The position numbers and the translations under genes are program-made. From positions 186,001-250,000 of the forward strand of contig NZ_FOBV01000004.1 of NCBI RefSeq assembly GCF_900109935.1: a stretch of 64,000 nt of DNA. Direction: 5' to 3'. The stretch is from Chryseobacterium taichungense (GTDB lineage: Bacteria; Bacteroidota; Bacteroidia; Flavobacteriales; Weeksellaceae). A model generated the notes under the pieces. That model was not told the DNA's origin, ran no database searches, and was given only the letters and a program-made list of their open reading frames with translations. This document shows, in pieces, positions 50,698 through 59,695 of the stretch; within the stretch, counting starts at the first letter, position 1; every line of letters begins with the position of its first letter.

Positions 50698-51327
50698 AAA
50701 TCACCACATTACACTTTACTTTCGGTATTTTATTGCCTTTAAAAAGATTTTTGAGAGCAGCTTTAAGCTAATTTCCTTTTTGCATGGTTATTAACCATAG
50801 CCACAAGCCTGGTTATATTTCAACTTCACTCTTCCTATCTATAAAGTTTGTTTAGATGATAGAATATGTACATCATACATTTGTATTTTCAGTTAAATCT
50901 TCATTGTTTCTAATTTCAAGTTTTTCAAAATAAATTACAAAATTCAGTATCGATCTGCTTAAATTTTAAATAGGCTGTCTCGAAAGGCAAAACTAATACT
51001 CTGAGAATCTTCTAAATGACAAAATTTGTCAAACAGGAGTCCGAGAGAGGAGGTACTTTTTGAGACAGCCTCTTTTATTTTAAATAAACACCATAATGAA
51101 ATTTAGAACAATTCTAAATAATTTTCTATTATTAAAAAATAATAGTGAGTAATAATATGAAGCTAATTTTTTTTTACAAAAATTAATTATGAAATAAAAT
51201 TATTAACTATAATTGTATTTTTAACGAATACATTTATTTGATTATCAGTGATTTACATCTATATATTTTTTGGTGATTTTAATATTTATTAACATATTTG
51301 CCATTATAAATATTAAAATTTGTTAAT
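50698..51327. other. 630-bp intergenic region before the susCD pair
   Basis: AT-rich and without a credible gene. It contains the inverted-repeat element at 50972-51071. The last 250 nt before the susC start hold no clear TAnnTTTG element. TGGTTATTAACCA (about 50784-50796) is a short palindrome. Confidence 0.7.
50972..51071. repeat. MITE-like inverted-repeat element (AGGCTGTCTC ... GAGACAGCCT)
   Basis: AGGCTGTCTC (50972-50981) and GAGACAGCCT (51062-51071) are perfect inverted repeats bounding 100 bp. TGACAAA-A-TTTGTCA (51017-51031) is a palindrome in the centre. ATTTTAAAT occurs just outside both ends (50963-50971 and 51077-51085), though the right copy is offset by 5 nt, so it is not a clean target duplication. 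I recall the same ends in other Chryseobacterium intergenic regions. Confidence 0.7.
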
Positions 51328-54300
51328 ATGAATGTGAAATTACGTGTACTGAGTGCTGGAGCACTGTTCTTTTTAGGACAAATGACTTTTGCACAAAAAA
51401 CAAAAAAAGACACAATAACTAAAGAAAAGACAATAGAAGAAGTTGTTGTTACTGGCGCATTGGGTATTAAAAAGAAGCAAGATGCAGTAATTGGTAGTAA
51501 TGCAGTTATTAAAACAGATGAACTTAAAAAAGCCGGAAATCCAAATGCTGTACAAGCATTAACCGGGAAGGTTTCTGGATTACAAATTAATGTTCCTAAC
51601 ACTAGCGTGAACTCACAGGTAACTATTAATCTTCGTGGTCAGAGATCAATTACAGGTGACAATAGTGCGCTTGTTGTTATTGATGGTGCAATTTCAACTG
51701 CTACAATTTTCCAGCAATTGCCACCTGAAGTTATAGAAAGCGTGAATGTTATCAAAGGACAGCAAGGCGCTGCATTATATGGTTCTCAAGGGAGTAATGG
51801 TGCGATAATAGTAACGACTAAAAAAGGAAGTAATTCAGAAAAGATTACTTTTACATTAAGTTCTAATATAGATTTTACATCAATTTATAAGCTGCCTAAA
51901 GTTCAACAAAGATATGGACAAGGATGGGTAGGTGAACCTGATTTTGACCCTACTGATTATAATGGCACCAATTGGGTTCCTTATGAGAATGGTAGCTGGG
52001 GACCAGAGTATTCAAATCCTGCTATAGCGGGTCAAATTTTACCAATTGGTTTACCTCAGGCTGATGGTAGTTTTATAACTGGCGCTTATGCTCCTGTAAA
52101 AGATAATTATAAAAAGTTTTTTAAGACAGGTGTTTTGTACCAAAATGGTATATCTATGAATGTTGGAGGTAGAGATTCTTATGCGTTTTTATCATTGAAT
52201 AGGGTACAGAATGATTTTGTAGTGGATAAGGATCAATTAAAAAGAAATAATATTCTCTTTAAAGCGGGAAAAAAGCTGGGCAATTTTAGGATTGATGGTG
52301 TTTTTAATCTAATAGATCAACATACTTCTGAAACTGATTCTAACCTTTATAATGAATTATTGAATACACCTACAAACGTAGATGTTTCTAAATTTGCGCA
52401 TTCTGGAGCAATGGGGGCTTGGACGGTATATGGTCATAATCCTAACCCGTATTGGCAAATAGATAATGTAAGATATGATAATAAATCTACAACTTTTGTG
52501 GGTAATTTAAAAGCTGAATATGAAATTAATAAAAACATAAGTGTTTCCTATTTGGCAAATATGCGTACTCTTTCTACTTTGGGAGAAAGCCATAATAATG
52601 GTTTTCTTTATTCTACAAAGCAATGGGCAAATTCGGGAACATTTTTGGATGGTTTAAATCCAACTGCTTTTGGTACTGAAGACGTAATATCTAATTATTA
52701 TAAGAGTATAGGTAGAACGTTTGATTATTATGGTGATTTATTAGTTAATTTTAATTATGACTTAACTAATGATATTAATATGAAGTTAAACGTTGGTTTT
52801 AATAATACTGATATTAGCACTTCAGTTGTTACTCAAGGTGGTTCTAATTTGCAGGTACCCGGTTTCTATCATATAAATAATGTTCAGAATCTTGATACGA
52901 CTAGTAATTTGGCAAATACACAGTCTAGAAGAAGAACTGTAGCGGGTTTAGCAAACTTAGATTTGTCGTATAAAGATTATTTATTTGTAAACTCTACATT
53001 TAGATACGAAGGAAATTCCGCGACAGCTACCAGACCTACTGGTACGGATGAATTTAGAACTAAGGCTCTCCCTTATTATTCTGTTGGAGCGTCATTTGTG
53101 CCTACAAAAGCATTTGATGTTTTAAGAGATAATAATGTACTAAGTTATGCTAAGATCTCTGTTGGATATACAAAAGTAGGGAGTGCTGCAGCGATTCCAA
53201 CTTATGGAACCGATGAAGTTACAGGTTTGATACCTACAGGTTTTCCTTTTAACGTATCCTCGTTTGCTATAAATAGAAGTCCTACGGATCCAAATATTAA
53301 TCCTGAATTTACCTATTCTAAGGAAGCATCTTTACAGTTAGGGTTCTTTAAAGATAGAATTTCATTAGGGGCTGCTGTTTATGATTTAAAGGTTAATGAT
53401 CTTATTACAAGAAAAACTACTTCTTCTGCTGCTGGGGTTTCTACTTTTTTAGGAAATGTTGGAGATATGACTAATAAAGGAAAAGAATTCGATCTAGAAA
53501 TAGTGCCTTTCAGGTCTAAAGATTTTGAATGGAAACTAAGTGGTTCTTATTCATCTTATAAATCTAAAGTTACAGCACTTGATGGTGGTGTAGACAGAGT
53601 TTCGTTATTAGCTTATGCTCCCTATGGTGTATATGCTAAAGTAGGTGAGGATTTTCCTTTAATTATGGGGTCTACATACCAAAGAGATGACCAAGGCAGA
53701 GTAATTGTTGGTGCTAATGGTATTCCTTTAGTAAATTCTGACTTGCAAGTTCTTGGTAAAGTAAATCCTGATTATATTTTAGGTTTTAATACATCGTTCA
53801 GATACAAAGGTTTTACACTTTCTGGTACCGCAGATTATCGTACAGGAAATAGTTTTATAGCTACGATTAAGAATGGTCTGTCGCAAAATGGTCAGTTAGA
53901 AGAATCTGCAAATTTTGATAGATCTAAAGGTTATATTGTACCTAATTCGGTACAATTAGTTGGTGGAGCCTATGTTACAAATACTACTCCAGTTAATGGT
54001 GCAGCAAATTATTCAAGTGTTGTTAATTATTTTGGGGCAAGTTATCCTGCAGTAGGTGAAAACTATATAGTAGATGGTACTGCTCTTAAAATAAGAGAGA
54101 TTGCTCTAAGTTATACTCTTCCAAAATCTTTATTACAAAATACTTTTGTAAATAGTATGTCTTTTGGTATTTATGCGAGAAATCCTTTTGTTTGGTATGC
54201 AGATTCTAATGCAAACTATGCAGATCCAGAAACTACAAGTAGTTCTGGTGCTATTAATAAGCAACCAGGTCAAGCCTTGGGTGTAGGTGGTCCAAATGCT

Positions 54301-54372
54301 AATGGTATAGCTCAAACTGGGCAGTATCCTACTACCAGAACTTATGGCTTTAGTTTTAGTGCAACCTTTTAA
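51328..54372 (+). CDS. SusC/RagA family TonB-linked outer-membrane protein
   Basis: A 1014-residue nutrient receptor. A signal peptide (ending near MTFAQ) is followed almost at once by the TonB-box-like KTIEEVVVTGALGIKKKQDA and the plug domain (about 55-165: NAVQALTGKVSGLQI, GDNSALVVIDGA, KGQQGAALYGSQGSNGAI). The carboxypeptidase-regulatory-like N-terminal domain of many SusC proteins is absent. The barrel ends GFSFSATF. It pairs with a SusD-family lipoprotein (12 nt downstream) to import a glycan or peptide; there are no degradative enzymes nearby to tell which. Confidence 0.93.
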   Translation: MNVKLRVLSAGALFFLGQMTFAQKTKKDTITKEKTIEEVVVTGALGIKKKQDAVIGSNAVIKTDELKKAGNPNAVQALTGKVSGLQINVPNTSVNSQVTINLRGQRSITGDNSALVVIDGAISTATIFQQLPPEVIESVNVIKGQQGAALYGSQGSNGAIIVTTKKGSNSEKITFTLSSNIDFTSIYKLPKVQQRYGQGWVGEPDFDPTDYNGTNWVPYENGSWGPEYSNPAIAGQILPIGLPQADGSFITGAYAPVKDNYKKFFKTGVLYQNGISMNVGGRDSYAFLSLNRVQNDFVVDKDQLKRNNILFKAGKKLGNFRIDGVFNLIDQHTSETDSNLYNELLNTPTNVDVSKFAHSGAMGAWTVYGHNPNPYWQIDNVRYDNKSTTFVGNLKAEYEINKNISVSYLANMRTLSTLGESHNNGFLYSTKQWANSGTFLDGLNPTAFGTEDVISNYYKSIGRTFDYYGDLLVNFNYDLTNDINMKLNVGFNNTDISTSVVTQGGSNLQVPGFYHINNVQNLDTTSNLANTQSRRRTVAGLANLDLSYKDYLFVNSTFRYEGNSATATRPTGTDEFRTKALPYYSVGASFVPTKAFDVLRDNNVLSYAKISVGYTKVGSAAAIPTYGTDEVTGLIPTGFPFNVSSFAINRSPTDPNINPEFTYSKEASLQLGFFKDRISLGAAVYDLKVNDLITRKTTSSAAGVSTFLGNVGDMTNKGKEFDLEIVPFRSKDFEWKLSGSYSSYKSKVTALDGGVDRVSLLAYAPYGVYAKVGEDFPLIMGSTYQRDDQGRVIVGANGIPLVNSDLQVLGKVNPDYILGFNTSFRYKGFTLSGTADYRTGNSFIATIKNGLSQNGQLEESANFDRSKGYIVPNSVQLVGGAYVTNTTPVNGAANYSSVVNYFGASYPAVGENYIVDGTALKIREIALSYTLPKSLLQNTFVNSMSFGIYARNPFVWYADSNANYADPETTSSSGAINKQPGQALGVGGPNANGIAQTGQYPTTRTYGFSFSATF

Positions 54373-54383
54373 AATTTAAAATT

Positions 54384-56033
54384 ATGAATAAAATTAGAAA
54401 TACAATCCTTATACTAGCTCTTTCTTTGGGAGTAGTATCTTGTAATGACTACTTGGATATAAACGAAAATCCAAATTCTGCACATATTGAAGATGTTTCA
54501 CCTAAACTTATTTTCCCGGGTGCTGCAGTTTCTATTCATGCAGTACAAACTAACGGTGCAGGCTCTATGATGGAACTTGGTAGCACGATGATGAATAGTT
54601 GGGGTATTAATTGCTATTCTTTTACTAGTGGGTACTTTGGTAGAGAATTTACTCTCAGTACAGTAGATGGTTCTTTCTATTCAGGTATTTGGTCTACTAT
54701 ATACCTACAATGCGCGAATTTTAAGCTTATAGAAGATTATAATAATGCAGATCGTTCACAAGATAATTATGTTGCTATGGCAAAAATTATGAAGGCTTTC
54801 TATATGCAATATATCGTAGATCTTTATGGAGATGCTCCTTATTCTGAAGCTTTTAAGAGAGGTTTTAATACTACTCCTAAATATGATGATGATAAGAATA
54901 TTTATAAAGCGTTAATTTCAGATTTAGATGCTTCAATTGCTTTAATTGATAATGCCGGTTCCACTGCAATTGTACCAGGTGCAGAAGATGTTATTTTTTC
55001 TGGCGCTATGGGTAAGTGGAAGAATTTTGCAAGAACAATCAAATTAAGAATGCTATTAAGAATGTCTAATGTTACCGATGATATGGCAGCATATAGAGAT
55101 TCTAAACTGGCAGATTTTAATGGTTCTACAGACGCAGATTTCAATACGGTTAATGTTTTAGTAAATCCTGGTTATAGCAATGCAAATGATGATAAAATGA
55201 ATCCATTTCTTGTTTCGTACAGAGTAAATTCTGCTGGTTCCACTGCTGCAAGGTACAACTGGATAACAGCATCTGAACACATGGCAATAGCTTTAAATGG
55301 TAATAGAGTAGGTAGTCTGACTCCATTTTCAACTCTTCCAAGTGATGCTAAATTTAATGGTATTGTAGATCCTAGAAGTTTTAGATTATTTTCTTCAGTA
55401 ACTTATCAAGGAGTACCTCAGGTTAAAGGTACAAGACAAGGAGCTTTACCGGGAGAGCCTGGTGCTCCGTTAGATTTGACTACTGTTTCTAAATTTGCTA
55501 GTGGTAATTTTGTTGGTAATACATCTGTTTCCACAATAGGTGCACTTATTTCAGCTTCCAATACTAGAGGTAGTATGATAATGTCATTGGCGGAAACCAA
55601 GTTTTTACTTGCTGAGGCTGCTCTAAGGTATCCTGCAATTTTTGGATCAGATGCACAAGCCAGCGCTAATTTCAATGCAGGCATAGATGCTTCCGCATCA
55701 TGGCTTGGTGCCACAATAGGCACTTATAAGACAACTATTGCAACCAGAACTGGTTTAGGATGGACAGGCTCATTTAATAATAAACTAGAAGCTATTATGA
55801 CTCAAAAGTGGATTGGGTTAACAAATGTATCTCCTATAGAGTCTTATATAGACTATTTAAGAACAGGATATCCCTTTACCCCTATGGCGGCTTCTGCAAC
55901 TGTTGCAAATAAACCATATCGCCTGATGTATCCGATATCAGAATCTTCTGCTAATAGTGCTAATGTTCCTAGTTTATCTATGAATCAATTATTCACGAAA
56001 AATCAATATACTCCATTTTGGAATCAAAATTAA
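54384..56033 (+). CDS. SusD/RagB family nutrient-binding lipoprotein
   Basis: A 549-residue surface lipoprotein (lipobox GVVSC, Cys20) with the SusD-like N-terminal region DYLDINENPNSAHIEDVSPK and the helical GDAPYSEAFKRGF segment of the SusD-like_2 group. It caps the SusC barrel and captures substrate. The gene shares the T-ended codon habit of susC. A terminator follows at 56054. Confidence 0.93.
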   Translation: MNKIRNTILILALSLGVVSCNDYLDINENPNSAHIEDVSPKLIFPGAAVSIHAVQTNGAGSMMELGSTMMNSWGINCYSFTSGYFGREFTLSTVDGSFYSGIWSTIYLQCANFKLIEDYNNADRSQDNYVAMAKIMKAFYMQYIVDLYGDAPYSEAFKRGFNTTPKYDDDKNIYKALISDLDASIALIDNAGSTAIVPGAEDVIFSGAMGKWKNFARTIKLRMLLRMSNVTDDMAAYRDSKLADFNGSTDADFNTVNVLVNPGYSNANDDKMNPFLVSYRVNSAGSTAARYNWITASEHMAIALNGNRVGSLTPFSTLPSDAKFNGIVDPRSFRLFSSVTYQGVPQVKGTRQGALPGEPGAPLDLTTVSKFASGNFVGNTSVSTIGALISASNTRGSMIMSLAETKFLLAEAALRYPAIFGSDAQASANFNAGIDASASWLGATIGTYKTTIATRTGLGWTGSFNNKLEAIMTQKWIGLTNVSPIESYIDYLRTGYPFTPMAASATVANKPYRLMYPISESSANSANVPSLSMNQLFTKNQYTPFWNQN

Positions 56034-56053
56034 AATTGATTATTTTTATTATG

Positions 56054-56081
56054 CCCTGCACATTATTGTGCGGGGTTTTTT
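56054..56081 (+). terminator. Terminator of the susCD pair
   Basis: CCCTGCACA (56054-56062) pairs with TGTGCGGGG (56067-56075), one T-G pair, TTAT loop, then six T. It lies 20 nt behind the susD stop. Confidence 0.92.
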
Positions 56082-56122
56082 ATTCCCCATTATTTCTTAT
56101 TTTTGCCTTACAAAAAAGAATA

Positions 56123-58060
56123 ATGAAGTATATACTTTTTATAATAATTTTCTTCGGATGTATAACTAATGCTCAGGTGGTCAACAAGACGGATTCAAAC
56201 CAGCTTCCTGAAAAGTCAGAAGACACTTTGGTTATTGATTCAGGAAAGAAAGATTCCTTAAAAATATTTAAACCAACCATTAATGACTACCTGTATCAGA
56301 CACAATATTCAGAAAAAAAAGTGTTTGACACCGTAATGACATTTGATAAAACGTATATATTTTCACAATATAACAACAGGGATAATTTCGGCAGGGTGCA
56401 GGTAGCAAATATTGGTGCCGGATTTAACCCCATTTCTTACGAGTTTAATTCAGAACAGAATTTGGCATTATTACCTACCAATAAGTCGTACGGTATTCTT
56501 GGTATAAACGATATTCATTATTATGATGTTAAAACGCCTACCGCTACTTTCATTTATCATAATGCCATGAAAAACGGAGCGGCTCTAAGATCATCTTATA
56601 CTCAGAATATCGGTAAAAGATTCAATTTTTCATTGGAGTACAGCGGATTGCGCTCTCAGGGGATGTACAGGAATTCATTAGCATCGAACAATAACACATT
56701 ATTTTCCGGCCATTACGTTTCAAAAAGCGGGATTTATGAGTTATTCGCTCATTACCTACATCAAAATGTTAACAACCAGGAAAACGGAGGTATCGCTGTA
56801 GACAGCCTATTCCAGAATGGTAACAGTGATTCCCGGAACAGGCAGAACATGCAGGTTAATCTAGCTTCATCAAGCTCACAGTTTTCGTATCGAAGATATT
56901 ATCTGACACATCAGTTTGCACCTTTCAATTCGGAGAAAATACCTTTCAAAATCAGGCATACAATTTCTCATCAGGGAAATAAATACTACTATACTCAAAG
57001 CTCACCTGAAGCGTTTTGGTATGAGGCTCCACAACAGCTTGTCGCAAACGGGCCTGTATCATCAAGAAAATACTCAGATAACTTTAGCAATACCGTAAGT
57101 CTGGTTTGGGACAATGAAAAATTTAAACTTGACGCCGGCGTTCGGTATCAGATATTGAAATTAGGAACGAGTGAGATCATTTTGCCTTTACTGGAAATCC
57201 CTACCGAGATAAAGGAAAACAGAATTGGCGCTGTAGGAAATTTACAGATCAGACTTTTTGATAAATTTCAGCTGAATTCATTTTTAGAGTTTTCAAATGG
57301 AAGCCAATTCGGAAACTACCTGAAAACTACCAATAACCTTAAGTTTGAACCGGTAAAAGATTATTTTGTAAATGCTAAATTAAATTTTCAGACCGCTTAT
57401 CCGTCATTCAATTACCTGCTAAATACTTCTATTTATAATAATTTCAATTATTATTTTCAGAATGCACAAAACCAAACGGTGTTGGAAGCGGGCGGAAGTC
57501 TTAATCTGAAATGGTTTAAAACGGAATTATTTGCCAATTATTTCAGAATTGAAAATTATACCTATTTTGATCTGGCGGCGATGCCAAAGCAAAGTGAAAG
57601 TTCAGTTAATATTTCCCAGATCGGAGGTGATGCCACCTTCAGCTACGGTAAATTTCATTTAAATACAAGATTACAGTTTCAGAATGTACTTACCAATAAA
57701 GATCTTTTGCCTTTGCCGGATTTCATTGGAAGAGCCAATTTCTTTTACCAGTCGAAAGCATTTAAAAATGCGGCGGAAATTCAGGCGGGAATAAAGGTTT
57801 ATTATTTCTCAAAATTTGCATCAAGAGAATATTTCCCGATTCTTAATGAATATATTTTACCCGGAGCCAATTCGTTCTCAATTGGAGGACAACCAATCGC
57901 TGACGTCTATTTTAATATGAAAGTTAAGAAAATGTTCTTCTTTATTGAAGGGCAACAGGTCGGAACTTTTATTTCTCACAATAAAGCCTACGCATTCCCA
58001 AGTTATCCGGTCTATGATTTTAGATTAAATCTCGGAATTGTGTGGTATTTATTCAACTAA
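56123..58060 (+). CDS. Putative porin
   Basis: A 645-residue outer-membrane barrel protein of the Bacteroidota putative-porin family (PF14121 type, by recollection). After the signal peptide (MKYILFIIIFFGCITNAQ) come FDTVMTFDKTYIFSQYNNRD and GRVQVANIGAGFNPISYEF, then long runs of alternating strands ending in VYDFRLNLGIVWYLFN. ATG 56123 is chosen because it starts the signal peptide and lies just behind the -7 TATTTTTG (56098-56105). bshC starts 11 nt after its stop. Confidence 0.85.
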   Translation: MKYILFIIIFFGCITNAQVVNKTDSNQLPEKSEDTLVIDSGKKDSLKIFKPTINDYLYQTQYSEKKVFDTVMTFDKTYIFSQYNNRDNFGRVQVANIGAGFNPISYEFNSEQNLALLPTNKSYGILGINDIHYYDVKTPTATFIYHNAMKNGAALRSSYTQNIGKRFNFSLEYSGLRSQGMYRNSLASNNNTLFSGHYVSKSGIYELFAHYLHQNVNNQENGGIAVDSLFQNGNSDSRNRQNMQVNLASSSSQFSYRRYYLTHQFAPFNSEKIPFKIRHTISHQGNKYYYTQSSPEAFWYEAPQQLVANGPVSSRKYSDNFSNTVSLVWDNEKFKLDAGVRYQILKLGTSEIILPLLEIPTEIKENRIGAVGNLQIRLFDKFQLNSFLEFSNGSQFGNYLKTTNNLKFEPVKDYFVNAKLNFQTAYPSFNYLLNTSIYNNFNYYFQNAQNQTVLEAGGSLNLKWFKTELFANYFRIENYTYFDLAAMPKQSESSVNISQIGGDATFSYGKFHLNTRLQFQNVLTNKDLLPLPDFIGRANFFYQSKAFKNAAEIQAGIKVYYFSKFASREYFPILNEYILPGANSFSIGGQPIADVYFNMKVKKMFFFIEGQQVGTFISHNKAYAFPSYPVYDFRLNLGIVWYLFN

Positions 58061-58071
58061 AACAAACAGAG

Positions 58072-59658
58072 TTGAAAACAATTAATAAAATATCGTTTCA
58101 GGATATAGCAAGCATACCTCAATTAGTAAAGGATTTTTTAAATCAGGAGATTGAAGGTTTTGAAGAATATACATTTTCTTTGGACAACTTTATGAAAAGA
58201 CTCCACGAAAAACAGAATTCTTTCACTTCAGATCAGAGAGAAATTCTCGCTGACGTGTTGGAAGATCAGCTTTCAGGTCTTACGCTGTCATCAAAGCAAA
58301 AACAAAATTTAAATGATTTAAAGCTTAAAAATACTTTTACAGTCACCACGGGGCATCAATTGAATCTTTTTTCAGGACCTGTTTTTTTTGTCTATAAAAT
58401 TTTGCAGACCATTAAAACATGTTCTTACCTTAAGGAAAATTTTCCTGATTTCAATTTTGTTCCTATATACTGGATGGCATCTGAAGATCATGATTTTGCG
58501 GAGATCAATCACTTTAAAACTGAAAATAATTATTACGAGATTAATGAAAAATCCGGTGGTGCAGTAGGAAGAATCCAGATCACGGATACATTTTTTATTT
58601 CAGAATTTGAAAAAGAATTTAAAGACTTTGTTTTCGGAACCGAATTAATTTTAATGCTGAAGGAAGCGTATAAAACAGGAAATACGCTAACGCAGGCAAT
58701 TCAGATTTTAGTCAACCGACTGTTTTCTGATTTTGGATTGTTAATTCTTGACGGAGATTCTAAAGAATTAAAAAACAGAATAAAAGAAACATTTAAGAAT
58801 GAGCTTCTTAACTTTACTTTATATAAAACCTCAAAAGAAAAAGTAGAATTATTAACGGAGAAGTATGGTAAAGTTCAGGTAAATCCACGAGAGATCAATC
58901 TTTTTTATTTAACCGACACAAGAGACAGAATTGATTTTGATGGGAAGAAATATGTTATTGTTGATAAAAATATACAATTTACAGAAGAAGAAATTCTCAG
59001 TGAACTGGAAAATTATCCGGAAAAATTCAGTCCTAATGCTCTTATGCGGCCTGTTTATCAGGAAACCATATTGCCTAATCTGGCATATATCGGTGGGAAT
59101 GCAGAAATCATGTACTGGCTGGAATTGAAAGACTATTTTAAAGAGATCAATCTTCCGTTTCCGATTCTGATTCCAAGGAATTCAATGTTATTTTTAAAGG
59201 AAAAGACATTAGGGAAAATTGAAAAGCTACAGTTGAAAATTGAAGATTTTTTCCAAAATTTTACAACGATTACAAATAACAAGATCTTAGATAATAATGA
59301 AATCCTAAGATTGCTTGAAGAAAAAGAAAGTCAAATAATCCATCAGTTTTCAGAATTAAAACAAGCCGCAGAAACCACAGAAAAATCTTTCGGAAATATG
59401 GTTAAGGCGGAAGAGGTAAGGCAGGTGAAATCTTTTAAAAGAATGAAAAAACGTCTGCTGCATGCCGAGAAAATCAAACAGAACGAAATGCTTGAAAGGC
59501 TTGAGAATTTGTTCCTTGATGTTCATCCTTCCAAAAACTGGCAGGAAAGGGTTTATAACTTCAGCGTGTTCTTTGCAGATCACGGATATTTATGGCTTGA
59601 GACTTGTTTAGAAGAAATGCAAATTGAAGAGTCAAAATTAATAATCCTTGCCATTTAA
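58072..59658 (+). CDS. bshC: Bacillithiol biosynthesis cysteine-adding enzyme BshC
   Basis: A 528-residue enzyme thought to add cysteine to glucosaminyl-malate, the last step of bacillithiol synthesis. Diagnostic segments are TGHQLNLFSGPVFFVYKILQ and PIYWMASEDHDFAEINH, with IGGNAEIMYWLELKDYF later and a C-terminal coiled coil (about 405-475). No ATG fits; TTG 58072 gives MKTINKISFQDI and avoids overlap with the porin. Bacillithiol is the main low-molecular-weight thiol in this group as well as in Bacillota. Confidence 0.93.
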   Translation: MKTINKISFQDIASIPQLVKDFLNQEIEGFEEYTFSLDNFMKRLHEKQNSFTSDQREILADVLEDQLSGLTLSSKQKQNLNDLKLKNTFTVTTGHQLNLFSGPVFFVYKILQTIKTCSYLKENFPDFNFVPIYWMASEDHDFAEINHFKTENNYYEINEKSGGAVGRIQITDTFFISEFEKEFKDFVFGTELILMLKEAYKTGNTLTQAIQILVNRLFSDFGLLILDGDSKELKNRIKETFKNELLNFTLYKTSKEKVELLTEKYGKVQVNPREINLFYLTDTRDRIDFDGKKYVIVDKNIQFTEEEILSELENYPEKFSPNALMRPVYQETILPNLAYIGGNAEIMYWLELKDYFKEINLPFPILIPRNSMLFLKEKTLGKIEKLQLKIEDFFQNFTTITNNKILDNNEILRLLEEKESQIIHQFSELKQAAETTEKSFGNMVKAEEVRQVKSFKRMKKRLLHAEKIKQNEMLERLENLFLDVHPSKNWQERVYNFSVFFADHGYLWLETCLEEMQIEESKLIILAI

Positions 59659-59677
59659 TTTTAAAGAAGTATTTTTG
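59648..59677 (+). promoter_or_regulatory. Promoter of the LysM-domain gene
   Basis: TTG (59648-59650), 19 nt, TATTTTTG (59670-59677). The -33 lies within the last codons of bshC. Confidence 0.82.
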
Positions 59678-59695
59678 TAAATATAATGATCCAAT

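Noticed and set aside
50972..51071. Insertion sequence
   Set aside because: Only 100 bp, with no transposase; at most a non-autonomous element.
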